Source: Rhodococcus opacus (GTDB taxonomy: Bacteria; Actinomycetota; Actinomycetes; Mycobacteriales; Mycobacteriaceae). Taken from it: a DNA stretch of 64,000 bases. The position numbers and the translations under genes were made by a program. Shown in pieces: positions 13,301-28,300 of the stretch (its first letter is position 1; each line of letters starts with the position of its first letter). The stretch spans positions 414,618 to 478,617 of the forward strand of contig NZ_JAAXPA010000001.1 in NCBI RefSeq assembly GCF_012396235.1. The letters are read 5' to 3'. The notes under the pieces were generated by a model, which was given only the letters and a program-made list of their open reading frames with translations, was not told the origin of the DNA and did not search any database.

Positions 13301-16300
13301 GGTCACCGGCAGCGGCGACGTACGGTCGAGTTCTGCCACCGTCTCCGCGCTGTCCACGAGGAGGAGCGGGACCCCGCTCGCCCGGACCGCGCCGGATTCG
13401 GCCTCGGTGGTCAGCACACACACCGGCCGGGCGTCGGCGAACACGAACGCGAGCCGCTCCGCCGGGTACGTGACGTCCACGGGCACATAGCCGGCGCCCG
13501 ACTTCACCACCGCGAGCAGCGCCACCACCAGATCCACCGACCGCGCCGCGGCGACGGCCACCAGGGTCTCGGGGCCGGCGCCCCGCGCGATCAGCAACCG
13601 CGCCAGACGATTCGCCCGGCTGTCCAGCTCGTCGTAGGTGAGCGAGACGCCTTCGCACACGACGGCCGTCGCGTGGCGGGATCGCTGCGCGGCCCGCTCG
13701 AACAGTTCCGCCAGGGTCGCGTCCGGCGCGGCGGGCTCGGCGAGCGCCGGCAGCACCAGATCCCGCTCCACCCTGTCCAGGATCTCGATGTCGCCCACCG
13801 GGAGGCCCTCGGCAGCGGCGACCGATTCGAGCACCCGCAGGAACCGGTCCCCGAACCGCGCCACGGTGCCGCGATCGAGCACGTCCGTCGCGAACCGCAG
13901 TCCGGCAGCGAGTCCGGCCGGTGCGCCGTCCGTGTCGATCTGTTCGGCGACGCTCAGTTCCAGGTCGAACTTCGCGACGCCGAGGTCCACGTCGAGCGAG
14001 TCGACGGTGAGTCCGGGCAGTTCGAGGTGGGTGCCCTCCGCGTTCCGGAACTCGATGAGCACCTGGAACAGTGGGGTGTGCGACGTGGATCGTTCGGGGG
14101 CGAGATGGTCGACAAGCCGCTCGAACGGGATGTCCGCATGCTCGAACGCACCGAGGTCCGCGGCCCGGACCGCGGTCAGTACCTCACCGAACGACGCCCG
14201 CGGATCCACCACCGTTCGCAGCACGAGCGTGTTGACGAACATGCCCACCACGTCGTCGAGCACCGCCTGCCCGCGACCGGCGACGGGCGTTCCCATCGTG
14301 ACGTCGTCCGTGCCCGACAACCGGGACAGCAGGACGGCGAACGCCGCGTGGACCGCCATGAACAGCGTCGCATTATGTTGGGCCGCGATCGTGTTCAACG
14401 CCCGGTGCAGCCGGGCCGGCACCTCGAACTCGACGACGTCCCCGCCGTACGACCGCTGGGCGGGGCGCGGCCGGTCGACCGGGATCTGCAGCACCTCGGG
14501 CGCACCGGACAGGGTGTCCGTCCAGTAGCCCAGCTGCCTCGACAGCACCGAGTCCGGGTCGTCGACCGCGCCGAGGAAGTCCCGCTGCCACACGCTGTAG
14601 TCGGCGTACTGCACCGTCAGCGGAGTCCAGCCGGGGGTGTCCCCCACGGTCCGGGCGGTGTACGCGAGCATGACGTCGCGGGCGAGCGGCATCATGGAGA
14701 ACCCGTCGGCGGCGATGTGGTGCACCACGATGGCCAGGACGTGCTGCTCGGGCTCCAGCTCGAACAGACTTGTGCGGAACGGGATCTCGTCGCTCACGTC
14801 GAAACCGGCGCCGACCAGGGCTGCGAGGGCGTCCCGCAGTGCACGGTCACCGGCGACGGCCACCGGATCGAGGCGGGGGGTGGCCCGCCCGGGATCGACG
14901 ATCACCTGGTGCGGTCCGTCCACCGACCCGGGAAACACGGTGCGCAGCGATTCGTGCCGTTCGACGACGTCACCGACCGCAGCGAGCAGGGCGGCGTGAT
15001 CGAGGACTCCGGTCAGTCGCAGGGCGATCGGGATGTTGTAGGCAGGCGAGGACGTGTCGAACTGGTTGACGAACCACATGCGTTGCTGCGCCAGCGACAA
15101 CGGGATCCGGTCGGGGCGCGGTCGTGCGGCGAGTGCCACCGACGGGGTGGTCGCCGTCGCCGCCGAGTCGATCCGGACCGCCAGATCGGCCACGACGGGC
15201 GCGTCGAACAGCGCGGCCACGCCGATCCCGGCGTCGAGGGCGGAGTTGATGCGCGCCACCGCCCGGGTGGCGCTGAGCGAGTCGCCGCCGAGTTCGAAGA
15301 AGCTGTCGTCCGCACCGACACGCGGGGCACCGAGCACGTCGGCGAACACCTGCGCGACGGCCTCCTCGACCGGAGTGGTGGGCGCCCGGTACCCGATGGT
15401 CGCCGACGTGAATTCCGGTGCGGGCAGCGCTTTCCGGTCGAGCTTGCCGACGGGGGTCAGTGGAATCTCGTGGAGGACGACCACCGCGGCGGGCACCATG
15501 TACTTGGGCAGGATCCGGCCCGCGAACGCGAGCACGTCCGGCGCCGCCACCTCCTCGCCGTCGTGCGGCAGCACGTACGACACCAGCGCCGTGTCCCCCA
15601 GCGGGCCCGGCCTGCCGAGGGTCGCGGCGAAGTCGAGGTGCGGATGGGTGGTGAGAACGGAATCGATCTCCCCCAGTTCGACGCGCTGACCGCGGATCTT
15701 CACCTGGAAGTCGCTGCGCCCGAGGTATTCGAGGGTGTGGTCGCGACGCCACCGCACGACGTCGCCCGTGCGGTACATCCGGCCGCCGCCGTAGGGGTCG
15801 GCGACGAACCGCTCCGCGGTGAGCGCAGGCCGGCGGTGGTATCCGCGGGCCAGCGCCGGTCCCGCGATGTACAACTCGCCGGGCACCCCGGCCGGAACGG
15901 GCTGCAGCCGCGCGTCGAGGACCGACAGCGCGATGCCCCGGACGGGGCTCCCGATGGTGACCGGCTCGCCCGGTCTCATCGGCCGGCTGAACGTGGTGAG
16001 GATGGTGGCCTCGGTGGGGCCGTACCCGTTGAACATCGCCCGATCCGCACCCCACGCGGCGACCAGTTCGTCACCGACGGCGTCGCCGGCCACGACGAGC
16101 GCCTCGAGGTGCTCGATGCGATCGCGCTCCACGGTGGCCAGGACGGCCGGGGTGATGCAGGCGTGGGTGACGCGTTCGCGCCGCAGCAGCGCGGCCAGTT
16201 CCGCCCCGCCGTAGACGTCGGGGGGAGCGACGACGAGCGTCGCCCCGGCGGCACACGACTGGACGAGTTCGAGTATCGCCACGTCGAAGCTGGGTGAACA

Positions 16301-19300
16301 GATGTGCAGGCACCGGGCGTCGGGCGACACGGTGTAGTGCTCGGTCTGTTCGGTGAGCAGGTTCGCCAGACCGCGGTGGGTGACGACGACGCCCTTCGGC
16401 CTGCCGGTGGACCCGGATGTGTAGATGGCGTACGCGGCGTGGTCGACGTCGAGCACCGACCGGCGGTCCAGGTCGGTGACGTGGACCGGCGATGCGGCGG
16501 CCCACGTGCGGTCGAAGGCCGGATCGTCCAGCACCAGCCACGGCACGGAACCGGGCAATCGGTGCCGGTGCGCCGACGTCGTCACACCCAGTGCCGCACC
16601 GGAATCGGCCAGCATGTGCTCGATGCGGTCGGCGGGATAGTTCGGGTCGACGGGCACGAACGCCGCGCCCGCTTTCGCGACCGCCCACACGGCCAGCACC
16701 GATTCCCGTGATCGGGGTAGCCCGAGCGCCACGAACGTCTCCGGCCCGGCACCGCGTTCGATGAGGACGCGGGCCAGCGCGCTCGACCGCTCGTCGAGTT
16801 CGCGGTAGCTCGTCTCGCGTCCGTCGAAGACGAGCGCGGGCGCCTCCCGCCGGTTCCCGGCCGAGGCGGTGAGGATCTCGGGCAGGGTCTTCGGCGGACC
16901 GGCGGGGGCCCCGGACACCGCGGTGTACTCCCGGAGTTCGGCCTCCGACAGCAGGGTGAGGTGGGCGATGGGTGTATCGACGTCCGACAGCAGGATCTGC
17001 ACGACGCGCGCGACGCGGGCCGCCACCGACTCCGCGAACTCGCTCTGGAAGACGTTCGGCTGGTACCGCAGTCGCAGGTGCAGTCCGGTGTCGACGTGCG
17101 CCATCAGGGTGAACGGGTAGTGGGTGGAGTCGATCCCCTCGATCCCGGCGACGTGCATGCCGTCGATGTCGGTGTCTTCCGACAACCCCATGCGGTCCAC
17201 CGGATACGACTCGAACACGGTCAGCGTGTCGAACACGGCGCCCTCGCCCACGGCGCGCTGGATCTCGGTGAGTCCCACGTAGTGGTGATCGAGGAGGGCG
17301 GACTGTTCACGCTGGAAACGCTGCAGCAGTTCGGCGAGCGTCTCCTCGCGGCGCAGGCGCAACCGGACGGGCACCGTGTTGATGAACAGCCCCACCATCG
17401 ACTCGATGCCTGCTACTCCCGGTGGGCGGCCGGACACCGTGGCTCCGAAAACCACGTCCTCGCGGGTGCCGAGCGTGGTCAGCACGAGCCCCCACGCCAC
17501 CTGGACGAGGGTGTTCAACGTCAGCCCGTGCTCCCGCGCGAGGGTCTCGAGCGCCCGGGTCTTCTCCTCGCCCACGTCGAGGCGCACGTCCTCGGGTTCG
17601 GCGAAGCTCTGCTCGCCGCGCGCCGCGGGCGCCACGAACGTCGGCTCGTCCGAGCCGGCGAGGGCGGATACCCAGGCAGCCGTAGACCGTTCGTGGTCCT
17701 GCCTGCCGATCCACTGCAGGTAGTCGCGGTAGGACGTGACGCGGGGAAGGGCCGTCGTGTCGCCGTCCGTGGCGTAGAGGACGAGCAGGTCCTTGATCAC
17801 CAGCGGCGTCGACCATCCGTCGAGGAGGATGTGGTGATGGGTCACGACCAGCCGGTACCGGTCGGGTGCGGTGCGCAGCAACGTGAATCGGAGCAGCGGC
17901 GCCTCGGACATCTCGAACGGGACGGCGCGGTCGGCCGCGACGAGTGCCGCCGCCTCCGTCGTGATCCGGGTGTCGTCGAGATCCGACAGGTCGACGTCGG
18001 TCCACGGCGCGGTCGCCCTCGCGAGTACCACCTGGACCGGTCCGCCACCGGTGTCGGCGAACGCCACCCGGAGGTTCGCGTGCCGGTCGAGCAGGCCCTG
18101 TGCGGCGCGGCGGAGTCTGGCGGAGTCGACGGTGCCGCGCAGGTCGAGGACCAGCTGCACCTGATACGCGTCGAGGCGATGCTCGGACAGCTGCGCGTGG
18201 AACAGCAGACCGGCCTGCAGCGGTGACAACGGCCAGATGTCGGCGACGTCCGGGTAGGTGCTCTCGAACCGGTCGATGTCCGTCTGCCCGACCGACACCA
18301 GATCGAGATCGGACGGTGTCAGCCCGCCTGCGCCCGGACGGCTCGCGTGCTCGGCCAGGGCGGTGAGTGCCCGAACCCACAGTGCGGACAGCTCTTCCAC
18401 GTCCTCGGCGGCCAGCACACCCGTGGGGTACGACCACGTCGCGGTGAGTACCGGGGCGCCGTCCCGGACGGTGGTGGCGGCGTTGACGTCCACGACCCAG
18501 GCGGCGGGCATGTCGTAGTTCTGGGTTCCGCCGAGGTCCCCGCTGCCGGCGACGGGCAGCCAGGGCACCTCGCCCCCGCTCGTCGCCACCCGGCCGAGAT
18601 AGTTGAAACTCACCTGCGGTGGCCGGAATCGGCGCAGTGCCTCCGAGCCGACCGGATCCAGGTACCGCAGCATCCCGTAGCCGATGCCGTGATCGGGGAT
18701 GGCGAGGAGTTGTTCCTTGATTGCCTTGATCGCGGACCCGGCCGCGTCGTCGCCGGCGAGGGCGGCGTCGACGCCGATGCCGGTGAGGTCGAGTCGCGCC
18801 GGGAACAGTGTGGTGAACCACCCGACGGTGCGGGACAGGTCGGCGCCGGGCACGACGTGGTCTTCACGTCCGTGACCCTCGAGGTTGATCAGCACGTCGG
18901 CCGACTCGACCCCACGACGGCGCCGCCACCGAATCATCGCCAGCGTGAGCGCCGTGAGGAGGCCGTCTCCGACGGTGCCGTGGAAGGCGGCGGGCAGCGT
19001 GGTGAGGAGTGCCTCGGTGACGTGTGCGGGTACTTCCACGGTGACGCGGCCCGTCGTGGCATCGACGTCGACTGCGGGATCCAGCGGCCGGGAGCCGACG
19101 AGCGGATCGGGGCCGTCCAGGATCGACTGCCACAGGCCCGCTTCGGCGCGTCGGGACCCCACGGCCTCGGTGAGTCCGTGCGACCACCGCCGCATCGACG
19201 TCCCCACGGCAGCCAGCGCGGCGGTCAACCCATCGGCGACGCGGGTGTGGGCCGCCGCCAGATCCGAGATCAGGATCCGCCACGACACGCCGTCGACCAC

Positions 19301-22300
19301 GAGATGATGCGCGACCAGCAGCAACCGCCCCTGCCCGCCGGGACCGTCGAACCAGAGCACCTGCACCATGCTGGCCGAGGCCGGGTCCAGGCGGTCCGCC
19401 GCCGCGTTCAGTTCCGCCCTCGCCACCGCATCGAAATCACCAGGGTCGAACGACGTCACGGGCACGTGATGGATCAGCGCGCCGGCAGGCACCGATCCGG
19501 CCGGCAGCACCGTCATGACCCACTGCCCCGCCTCGTCGACGGCGAGCCGCGCGCGGAGCATGTCGTGGCGGTCCAGCACGGCGTCGACGGCGGCGGCGAG
19601 ATCGTCGCGGGTGAGCCGGGGCGGCGCGGTGACCAGCACGGCCTGGGAGAACCGGTCCAGCCGGCCGCCGCTGCGCCCCAGCATCCACGCGACGACGGGT
19701 GTCAGCGGAACCGGGCCGACGCCGGCGCCGGGAAGTTCCTCCAGCACCACGGTATCCGCGCGCTCGTAGTGGGCCACCTCGGCGAGACCGGCGACGGTCC
19801 TGCGTTCGAACACGTCCCGCGGGGAGAGAATCAGGCCGGCTGCCTTCGCGCGGGCCACCAGCTGGATCGACATGATGCTGTCGCCGCCCAGCGCGAAGAA
19901 CGAATCGTCCACACCCACCCCCTCGAGTCCCAGCACGTCCCGGAACAGACCGGCGAGCAGCGCCTCCGTCTCGGTGCGCGGCGGACGACTGTCGGTGACG
20001 GCGACACCGAAGTCCGGTTCCGGCAGCGCCTTCCGGTCGAGCTTGCCGTGGACCGTCACCGGGAGCGCCGCGATCACCACGACGGCGGCGGGCACCATGT
20101 ACGCCGCGAGCCGCGTGCCCGCGAACTGCAGCACCTCGCCCGGATCGATGTCCGCTCCGGGTTCGGGGACCACGTACCCGATCAGCCGGTCGCCGGACCG
20201 TTCGTCCCGGCGCACGTCGGCGACCGCCGCCGCCACGTCGCCGTGCGCGAGCAGCGCCGATTCGACCTCGCCGAGTTCGATCCGGAATCCGCGGATCTTC
20301 ACCTGGAAGTCGGTGCGCCCCAGGTAGTCGAGTTGCCCGTCCACCGTCCAGCGCACGAGGTCGCCGGTCCGGTACATCCGGCTGCCCGCCGGCCCGAACG
20401 GGTTGGCCACGAAGCGTTCCGCAGTCAGCGGGTGTCGCCCGTGATAGCCGCGTGCGAGCGCGGGGCCGGCGAGATACAGCTCCCCCGCGACCCCCGCCGG
20501 TACGGGATGCAGCCGCGCGTCGAGGACCGCCTCGGTGAACCCGAGCGTCGGCGCGCCGATCGTGACCGGTTCGCCCGGCGCCAGCGGGGTGCTGATGCTC
20601 GACACGACGGTCGACTCGGTCGGACCGTACGCGTCGAACATGGCCCGGCCCGGCGCCCAGCGGGCCACCAGTTCCGGTGGGCAGGCCTCGCCGCCGGTCA
20701 CCACGCACCGCACGCTCTCGAGGCCGGCGGGATCGACCGAGGCGAGCGCCGCCGGGGTGACGAAGCAGTGCGTGACCCGCTCGCGCAGCAGCAGATCCGC
20801 GAGCTCCTCGCCGCCGTAGACGGACGGGGACGCGATCACCATCGTCGCGCCCGGCCCGACCGCCAGCATCAGCTCCAGCACGGAGGCGTCGAAGCTCGGC
20901 GACGCGAAGTGCAGGGTGCGGGACGCCGCGGTCGTGTCGAACGTGTTCTGCTCCGTCGCAGCGAAATTCGCCAGGCCGCGGTGTGTGGTCACCACGCCCT
21001 TCGGCCTGCCCGTCGATCCCGACGTGTAGATGACGTACGCGGGGTGGTCCACGTGCAACGCCGACGTGCGGTCGGTGTCGGTCACCGCCGCCGCCGGGAG
21101 CAGCGCCAGTTCGGCCTCGGTTCCGGGGTCGCCCGGCACCAGCCACGGGATCGACGCGGGAAGGGCCGACTGCAACGCGGCCGTGGTGAGACCGGCGACG
21201 GCGCCCGAGTCACCGAGCATGTACTCGATGCGGTCGGCCGGATGATTCGGGTCGACCGGCAGGAACGCGGCCCCGGTCTTGGCCACCGACCAGACCGCCA
21301 GCACGGATTCGATCGACCGCGGCAGCGCCAGAGCCACCACCTGTTCCGGGCCGACGCCGCGCTCGATCAGGAGCCGGGCGAGCCTGTTCGACCATTCGTC
21401 GAGGTCCCGGTAGGACACCTCACGTCCTTCGAAGGACAGCGCCGCGGCGTCCGGGTCCGCGGCCGTGGCGGCCGCCAGCAACTGCGGCAGCGTCCGAGCC
21501 GCCACGCCGGGGCCCCCGCTCGCGGACGTCAGTGCGACCCGCTCGCCGGCGCCGAGGACGTCGACGTCGCCGACCGGGGCGTTCGGGGACTCGGTGACGG
21601 CGCTCAGGATCCGGACCAGGCGCTCGGCGAACGCGGCCACCGTGTCCGCGTCGAAGATGTCGGTGGCGTACCCGAGCGCCGCACTGAGGCCCCCGGGATG
21701 CCCTTCGGCGTCGGCGTTCTCCCGCAGGGTCAGCTGGAGGTCGAAATTGATCGTGTCGAACGCGAGGTCGAGGGGTTCGACGTGGAGGCCCGGCAGCTCC
21801 AGCTCGGGGCGCTCGGTGTTCTGGAATTCGAGCATCACCTGGAACAGCGGCGAGTACGCCGTCGAGCGGGAGGGACGCAGGCTTTCCACGACGCGTTCGA
21901 ACGGGACGTCCGCGTGCGTGAACGCCCCGAGATCGGCCTCGCGGACCTGCGCGAGCAGCTCCGCGAACGTGCGGGCGCCGTCGACGGGGGTCCGGAGCAC
22001 GAGGGTGTTCACGAACATGCCGACCAGGTCGTCGAGCTCGGCCTCGCCGCGGCCCGCGATGGGGGTGCCCACGGCGACGTCGTCCGACGCGCTCAGCCGC
22101 GACAGCAGGACGGCCAGCGCGGAGTGCAGGGCCATGAACACGGTCGATCCGTGCCTGCGGGCGAGCTGCACGACGCTCCGGTGGAGGTCCGGGTCGATCT
22201 CGAACTCGACGCGGCCTGCACCCAGGGTCCGGGCGGCCGGGCGGGGCCGGTCCGTCGGCAATTCCAGCACATCCGGGAGGTCGGCCAGTGTCGCGGTCCA

Positions 22301-25300
22301 GTAGTCGAGCTGGCGGACGAGCGGCGAACCGCCGTCGTCTTCGTCGCCGAGCCAGTCCCGTTGCCACAGTGTGTAGTCGGCGTACTGCACAGGAAGCGGG
22401 GTCCAGTCCGGCGCGACGCCGCGGCGCCGCGCGGTGTACGCCGACAGGACGTCGCGGGCGAGCGGAACCATCGAGAAGCCGTCCGCCGCGATGTGATGCA
22501 CGACCACGGCCAGCACGTGCTCGTGCTCGTTCACCCCGAACAGCCGGGCCCGCACCGGTGCCTCCGTCGTCACGTCGAACCCTGCGGAGAGCAGGCGGTG
22601 GAGTTCCGCGCCGAGGCCCGCCGACTCGACGGCGTGCGGTGTGAGAGCGGGCGCCACCTTCTCCACCGGGAGGATCACCTGCCGCGGACCGCTGTCGGTG
22701 AGGGGGAAGACGGTGCGGAGGGATTCGTGGCGCTCGACGACGTCGGCGACGGCCGCTTCCAGCGCCTGCGTGTCGAGCGTGCCGGTGAGGCGGAGCGCGA
22801 TCGCGACGTTGTACGCGGCACTGGTCGTGTCGAACTGGTTGATGAACCACATCCGCTGTTGTGCGAGCGAGACGGGTACCTCCCGCGACGGATCCCGCGG
22901 GGTCGGTGCCGGCCGGGATTCCAGGTTGGTTTCCCCGGCCTCGGCGCGGGCGGCCAACCCGGCGACGGTCGGGGCGTCGAACACGTCCCGCACGCCCAGC
23001 CGGTCGCCGACCGCGGCGTTGAGGCGGGCGACGAGCCGGGTCGCGGTCAGCGAGTTCCCGCCGAGCGCGAAGAAGTTGTCGTTCGCCCCCACCCGGACGA
23101 TACCGAGCAGGTCGGCGAACACGGCGGCGACGATCTCCTCCACCGGATTGCGCGGGGCGGCGAACCCCACCGTCGACGTGCCGAAGTCCGCTTCGGGCAG
23201 CGCTTTCCGGTCGAGTTTGCCGTTGACCGTCAGGGGCAGGGCGTCGATCACCACCACCGCGGCCGGCACCATGTACGACGGAACGCTCGCCCCGACCGCG
23301 TCGAGAACCGCCGCCGCATCGACATCCGCACCCGTCTCCGGGACCACGTAGCCCACCAGACGGTCGCCGTCCCGGTCGTCGCCGCGCACCACGACCACCG
23401 ACTGCGCCACCCCGGCGCACGCGGCCAGAGCCGCCTCCACTTCGCCGAGTTCCACCCGGAACCCGCGCAGCTGCACCTGGAAGTCGCTGCGCCCCATGTA
23501 CTCGAGCCGGCCGCCCGCACCCCACTTCACGACGTCGCCCGACCGGTACATGCGCGCCCCCGCCCGGTGGTGGCCGAACGGGTCGGCGACGAAACGCGTC
23601 GCGGTCAAACCCTGCCTGCCGATGTAGCCGCGGGTCACCTGGTCGCCGGACACGTACAGCTCACCCACCACCCCGGGCGGCACCGGATGCAGCCGGCCGT
23701 CGAGGACGTAGACACGCAGACCGGGGAGTCCGCCGCCGATCACCGAGCCCGGTACGGACGCCGCCAGCGCACGATCGAGGGCGAGGAAGCTGACGTGCAC
23801 CGTGGTCTCTGTGATGCCGTACATGTTCACCAGCACGGGGTCCCGGTCGTCGTGCCGGGTGTACCACCGCTCCAGTTGCCCGACGTCGAGGGCTTCGCCG
23901 CCGAAGATCACGTGCCGCAACGACAGTGGCGCCTGGTCGGTGTCCTCGACGGCGTTCGCCGCACGATCGGCCTCCGTCAGCTGGTAGAACGCCGTCGGGG
24001 TCTGGTTCAGCACCGTCACCCGTTCCCGGCGCAGCAGTTCGAGGAACGCGTCCGGCGATCGTGCGGTGAAGTAGTCGACCAGCACCAGCCGGCCACCGTG
24101 GACGAGCGCACCCCACAGTTCCCAGACGGAGAAGTCGAACGCGTACGAGTGGAACAGCGTCCAGACGTCGGACGAGTCGAACCCGAACAGCTCCCGGGTG
24201 TTGGCGAGCAGCGTGACGACGCACCGATGTGATACCTGGACGCCCTTCGGCCGCCCGGTCGACCCCGACGTGAAGATGACGTACGCGACGGCGTCGGCCC
24301 ATAGCGGCCGCAACCGGTCCGAGTCGGTGACCGGCAGCCCGGACAGTTCGGCCACCGCACGCGCCGTCGCCGGATCGTCGATCGCCACCACCGGAATTCC
24401 GGCCGGCGCCAGCGACGCGAAGTCCGCGCTCACCACGGCGCAGACGGGTCGCGCGTCCTCGAACATCGCTGCCACCCGCTCGGCGGGATAGCTGGTGTCG
24501 ACCGGGACGTACCCGCCGCCGGCGGCGAGCACCGCCAGCAACGTCACCACGAGGGCAGGCGTGCGATCCACCATCACCGCGACCAACGACTCGGTTCCCA
24601 CCCCCTCGGCGATCAGCAACCGTGCCAACCGGTTCGCCTGCTCGTCCAGTTCGCCGTAGGTCAGCGTCTCGTCGCCGCACACGACCGCAGTGGCGTCCGG
24701 GGTCGACGCGGTCACCCGCGCGAGCAACTCGACCACGGTCTGCGCGTCGGCCGGGAGACCCGCACGGTTCCACCGGTCCAGCACCAGGTCGCGCTCGACC
24801 GCACCGAGAACGGGGATGTCCCCCACCACCGCCGCCGGGTCGTCGACCACCGCCCGCAGCACCCGGACGAAGCGTTCCCCGAACCCCTCCACCGACGTCC
24901 GGTCGAACACGTCCGTCGCGTACAGGAATGCGGCGGCCATACCTGCGGCGGTGCCCTTCTCGTCGTGGTATTCGGCGAGCGACAGCTGCAGGTCGAATTT
25001 GGCGACCCCCGGGTCGACGTCGACCGCCTCGACGGTCAGGCCCGGCAGTTCGAGGTGGGCGCGCACGGTGTTCTGGAATTCGAGCAGCACCTGGAACAGC
25101 GGCGAGTGGGACGTCGACCGGCCAGGCGCCAGCTCGTCGACGACGCTCTCGAAGGGAACGTCCGTGTGCCCGAACGCGCCCAGATCCGTGTCGCGGGCCC
25201 GGGCCAGCACGTCGGTGAACACCTCACCGGGCTCCACCGGAGTCCGCAGCACCAGCGTGTTCACGAACATCCCCACGAGGTCGTCCAGCGCCGCCTCGCC

Positions 25301-28300
25301 ACGACCCGCGATCGGGGTGCCGATGGCGACGTCGCCCGATCCGGACATCCTCGACAGCAGCACGGCCAGCGCCGCGTGCATCACCATGAACAGGGTTGCG
25401 TGGTGCTCGCGCGCGAGGAGGAGCAGTTGCCGGTGCAGGCCCGCGTCGATCGCAAACGCCGCGGTCGCACCCTCGAGCGAGCGGGTCACCGGCCTGTTCC
25501 GGTCCAGCGGCAGGGCGCTGACCTCCGGGAGTTCGGCCAGCACACCGCGCCAGTACTGCAACTGCCGGGACATGAGGCTGTCCGCGTCGTCGGCACTGCC
25601 GAGGAGGCGACGCTGCCACACGCTGAAGTCGGCGTACTGCACGGGCAGCGGCTCCCAGCTCGGCGGTGTCCCGGACCGGCGTGCCGCGTATGCGACCATC
25701 AGGTCGCGGGCCAGCGGCGCCAGCGACGCCCCGTCGGCGGCGATGTGATGCACCACGATCACCAGCACGTGTTCGTCGGGGCCGATCCACAACAGCGCCG
25801 CCCGCAGCGGGACCTTCGCGCTCACGTCGAATCCGCCCGCGAGGAGGGTCGCGATCCTCTCGTGCAGCGACTCGTCGCCGTCGACGTGCGGGGTGAGGTC
25901 GGGGACGACGTCCGCGGTGTCGACCACCACCTGGTACGGCCCGTCCGCCGACGCGGGGTACACGGTGCGCAACGACTCGTGCCGCTCGATGACGTCGCCC
26001 ACCGCGGCCCGCAGCGTGTCGGAGTCCAGAGGTCCGAGTAGGCGCACGGCCATCGGGATGTTGTACGCCACCGACGACGTGTCGAACTGGTTGAGGAACC
26101 ACATCCGTTGCTGCGCCAGCGACAACGGGATCCGTTCGGGCCGCTCCCCGACGGCCAGGGGCGGTCGGTCCACGAGTTCCGTACCGGAACGGCGAACGTA
26201 CGCGGCCAGCAGTTCGACGGTGGGCGCCTCGAACAACGCTCGCACACCCACGTCCGATCCGAGTGCCGCGTTGACGCGCGCGATCACCCGCGTCGCCACG
26301 AGAGAATTGCCGCCGAGGTCGAAGAAGCTGTCGTCGACACTGATCGGTTCGACGCCGAGGACCTCGGTGAAGACCTCGGCGATCGATTCCTCGACCGGGT
26401 CGGTAGGCGCCTTGAATTCGGCGGCCGCGGACAGGAACCGCGGTTCCGGCAGTGCCGCGCGGTCCAGCTTGCCGACCGGGGTCAACGGGATCTCGTCCAG
26501 CACCACGACGACCGAGGGAACCATGTACGCCGGCAACCTGTTCCGCACCTGTCGCAGCAGTTCCGTCGTCTCGATCGGCCTGCCTGGGGCCGGGACGACG
26601 TACGAGACCAGGACCGTGTCCCCGGACGGCCCCGGCCTGCCGATGGTGACGGCCAGCCGCACGTCCGGATGTGTCTGCAGAATCGCGTCGATCTCGCCGA
26701 GCTCGATGCGGAAACCCCGCACCTTCACCTGGAAATCGCTGCGCCGCAGGTACTCGAGCGTGTGGTCGGGCCGCCACCGCACCACGTCACCCGTGCGGTA
26801 CATCCGGCCGCGGCCGTAGGGGTCGGCGACGAAGCGCGCCGCGGTGAGACCGGGACGGCGGTGATAGCCCCGCGCCACACCGGCACCGGCGATGTACAGC
26901 TCACCGGGTACCCCGACGGGTACCGGATGGAGCCGGGCATCGAGTACCACCTCCTCGGCACCTCTGATCGGCCCGCCGAGTGTGATGGGGTCACCGGGGG
27001 TCATCGGTGCGCTGATGTTCGCCATGACGGTCGTTTCGGTGGGACCGTACGCGTTGTGCAGCCTGCGGTCCGGCGCCCACCGGGCCACCAGTTCGGGCGG
27101 GCAGACCTCACCGCCCACGGCCACGTCGAGGAAGTCGCCCAGCGCATCCGGCGGGATCGTGCCCAGCGCGGCCGTGGTGACGAAGCCGTGCGTGACGCGT
27201 TCCGACCGCAGGAGGTCGGCCAGTTCCGGGCCACCGTACGCGGATGGCGGCACGACCACCATCGTGGCACCCACCCCGAACGCCTGCAGGTACTCGAAGA
27301 CGGACGCGTCGAAACTCGGCGTCGAGAAGTGCAGTGTCCGAGACGATCTCGTGGCGCCGAACCGTTCCTGCTGGTCGGCCGCGAAGTTGTCGAGCCCGCG
27401 GTGCGTGACGGTGACGCCCTTCGGCTGCCCCGTCGAGCCGGACGTGTAGATCAGGTACGCGGAATTGTCGAGATGCAGGGGCCGGATGCGGTCGGAGTCG
27501 GTCACCGGATTGTCGGGCCGGGCCGCGCAGGCGGCCTGGAAGTCCTGGTCGTCGAGCACGCACCAGGGAATAGAATCGTGGAGGCGTCCCCGCAGCGACT
27601 CCTCCGTCAGGCCCAGCACCGCACCGGAATCGGCGAGCATGTAGTCGATCCGATCGGGCGGGTAGTTCGGGTCCACCGGAACGAATGCCGCCCCCGTCTT
27701 CGCGACGGCCCACACGGAGGCCACCGACCGGAACGAGCGCGGCAGTGCCAGCGCGACGAACGATTCCGGCCCCACCCCGCGGTCGATCAGCATTCGCGCG
27801 ACCTGCGTCGACCACCGGTCCAGCTCGCGGTACGACAACTCCTCGCCCTGCCGCGACAGGGCCGTCGCCGCCGGATCCAGCGCGGCGGCGTCCGCGAAGA
27901 GGTCGGGCAGGGTGCGCTCGGACCGGCCCGGGCGTCCTCGTACCGGTGTCAGCGCGGAACGTTCGCCCGCGGAGAGGATCTCGATGTCTCCGACCGGAAC
28001 CTCGGGGTCGGCCGCCATCGCGCCGAGTATGCGGAGGTACCGGTCGGCGGCCACCCGGATCGTGTGGACGTCGAACAGTTCTGCGGCGAAACCGAATTCG
28101 ACGGTCACACCCGCCGCAGCCCCCGACTCGTCGACCGCTTCGGTCACGGTCACGCACAGGTCGAGGCCGGAGACGGTGCAACCCGGGGAGCCGGGCGCGC
28201 GGGTGTCGAGCAGCACCTGGACGATCGGTGCGTACGCGTCCGACACCGACACGTCGAGCTCCCGCACCAGCCGGTCGAACGGAACAGCGGTGTGCGCCAC

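Noticed and set aside
18347..24232. A 1,961-codon open frame on the plus strand, antisense to the NRPS
   Set aside because: The translation is Arg/Gly/Val/His-rich with no domain. It is the complement of a GC-rich coding frame; the minus strand carries clear NRPS motifs throughout. The same applies to the long plus frames at 1110-3209, 3458-5470, 5474-7471, 7691-12256, 13073-16297 and 26108-29812.
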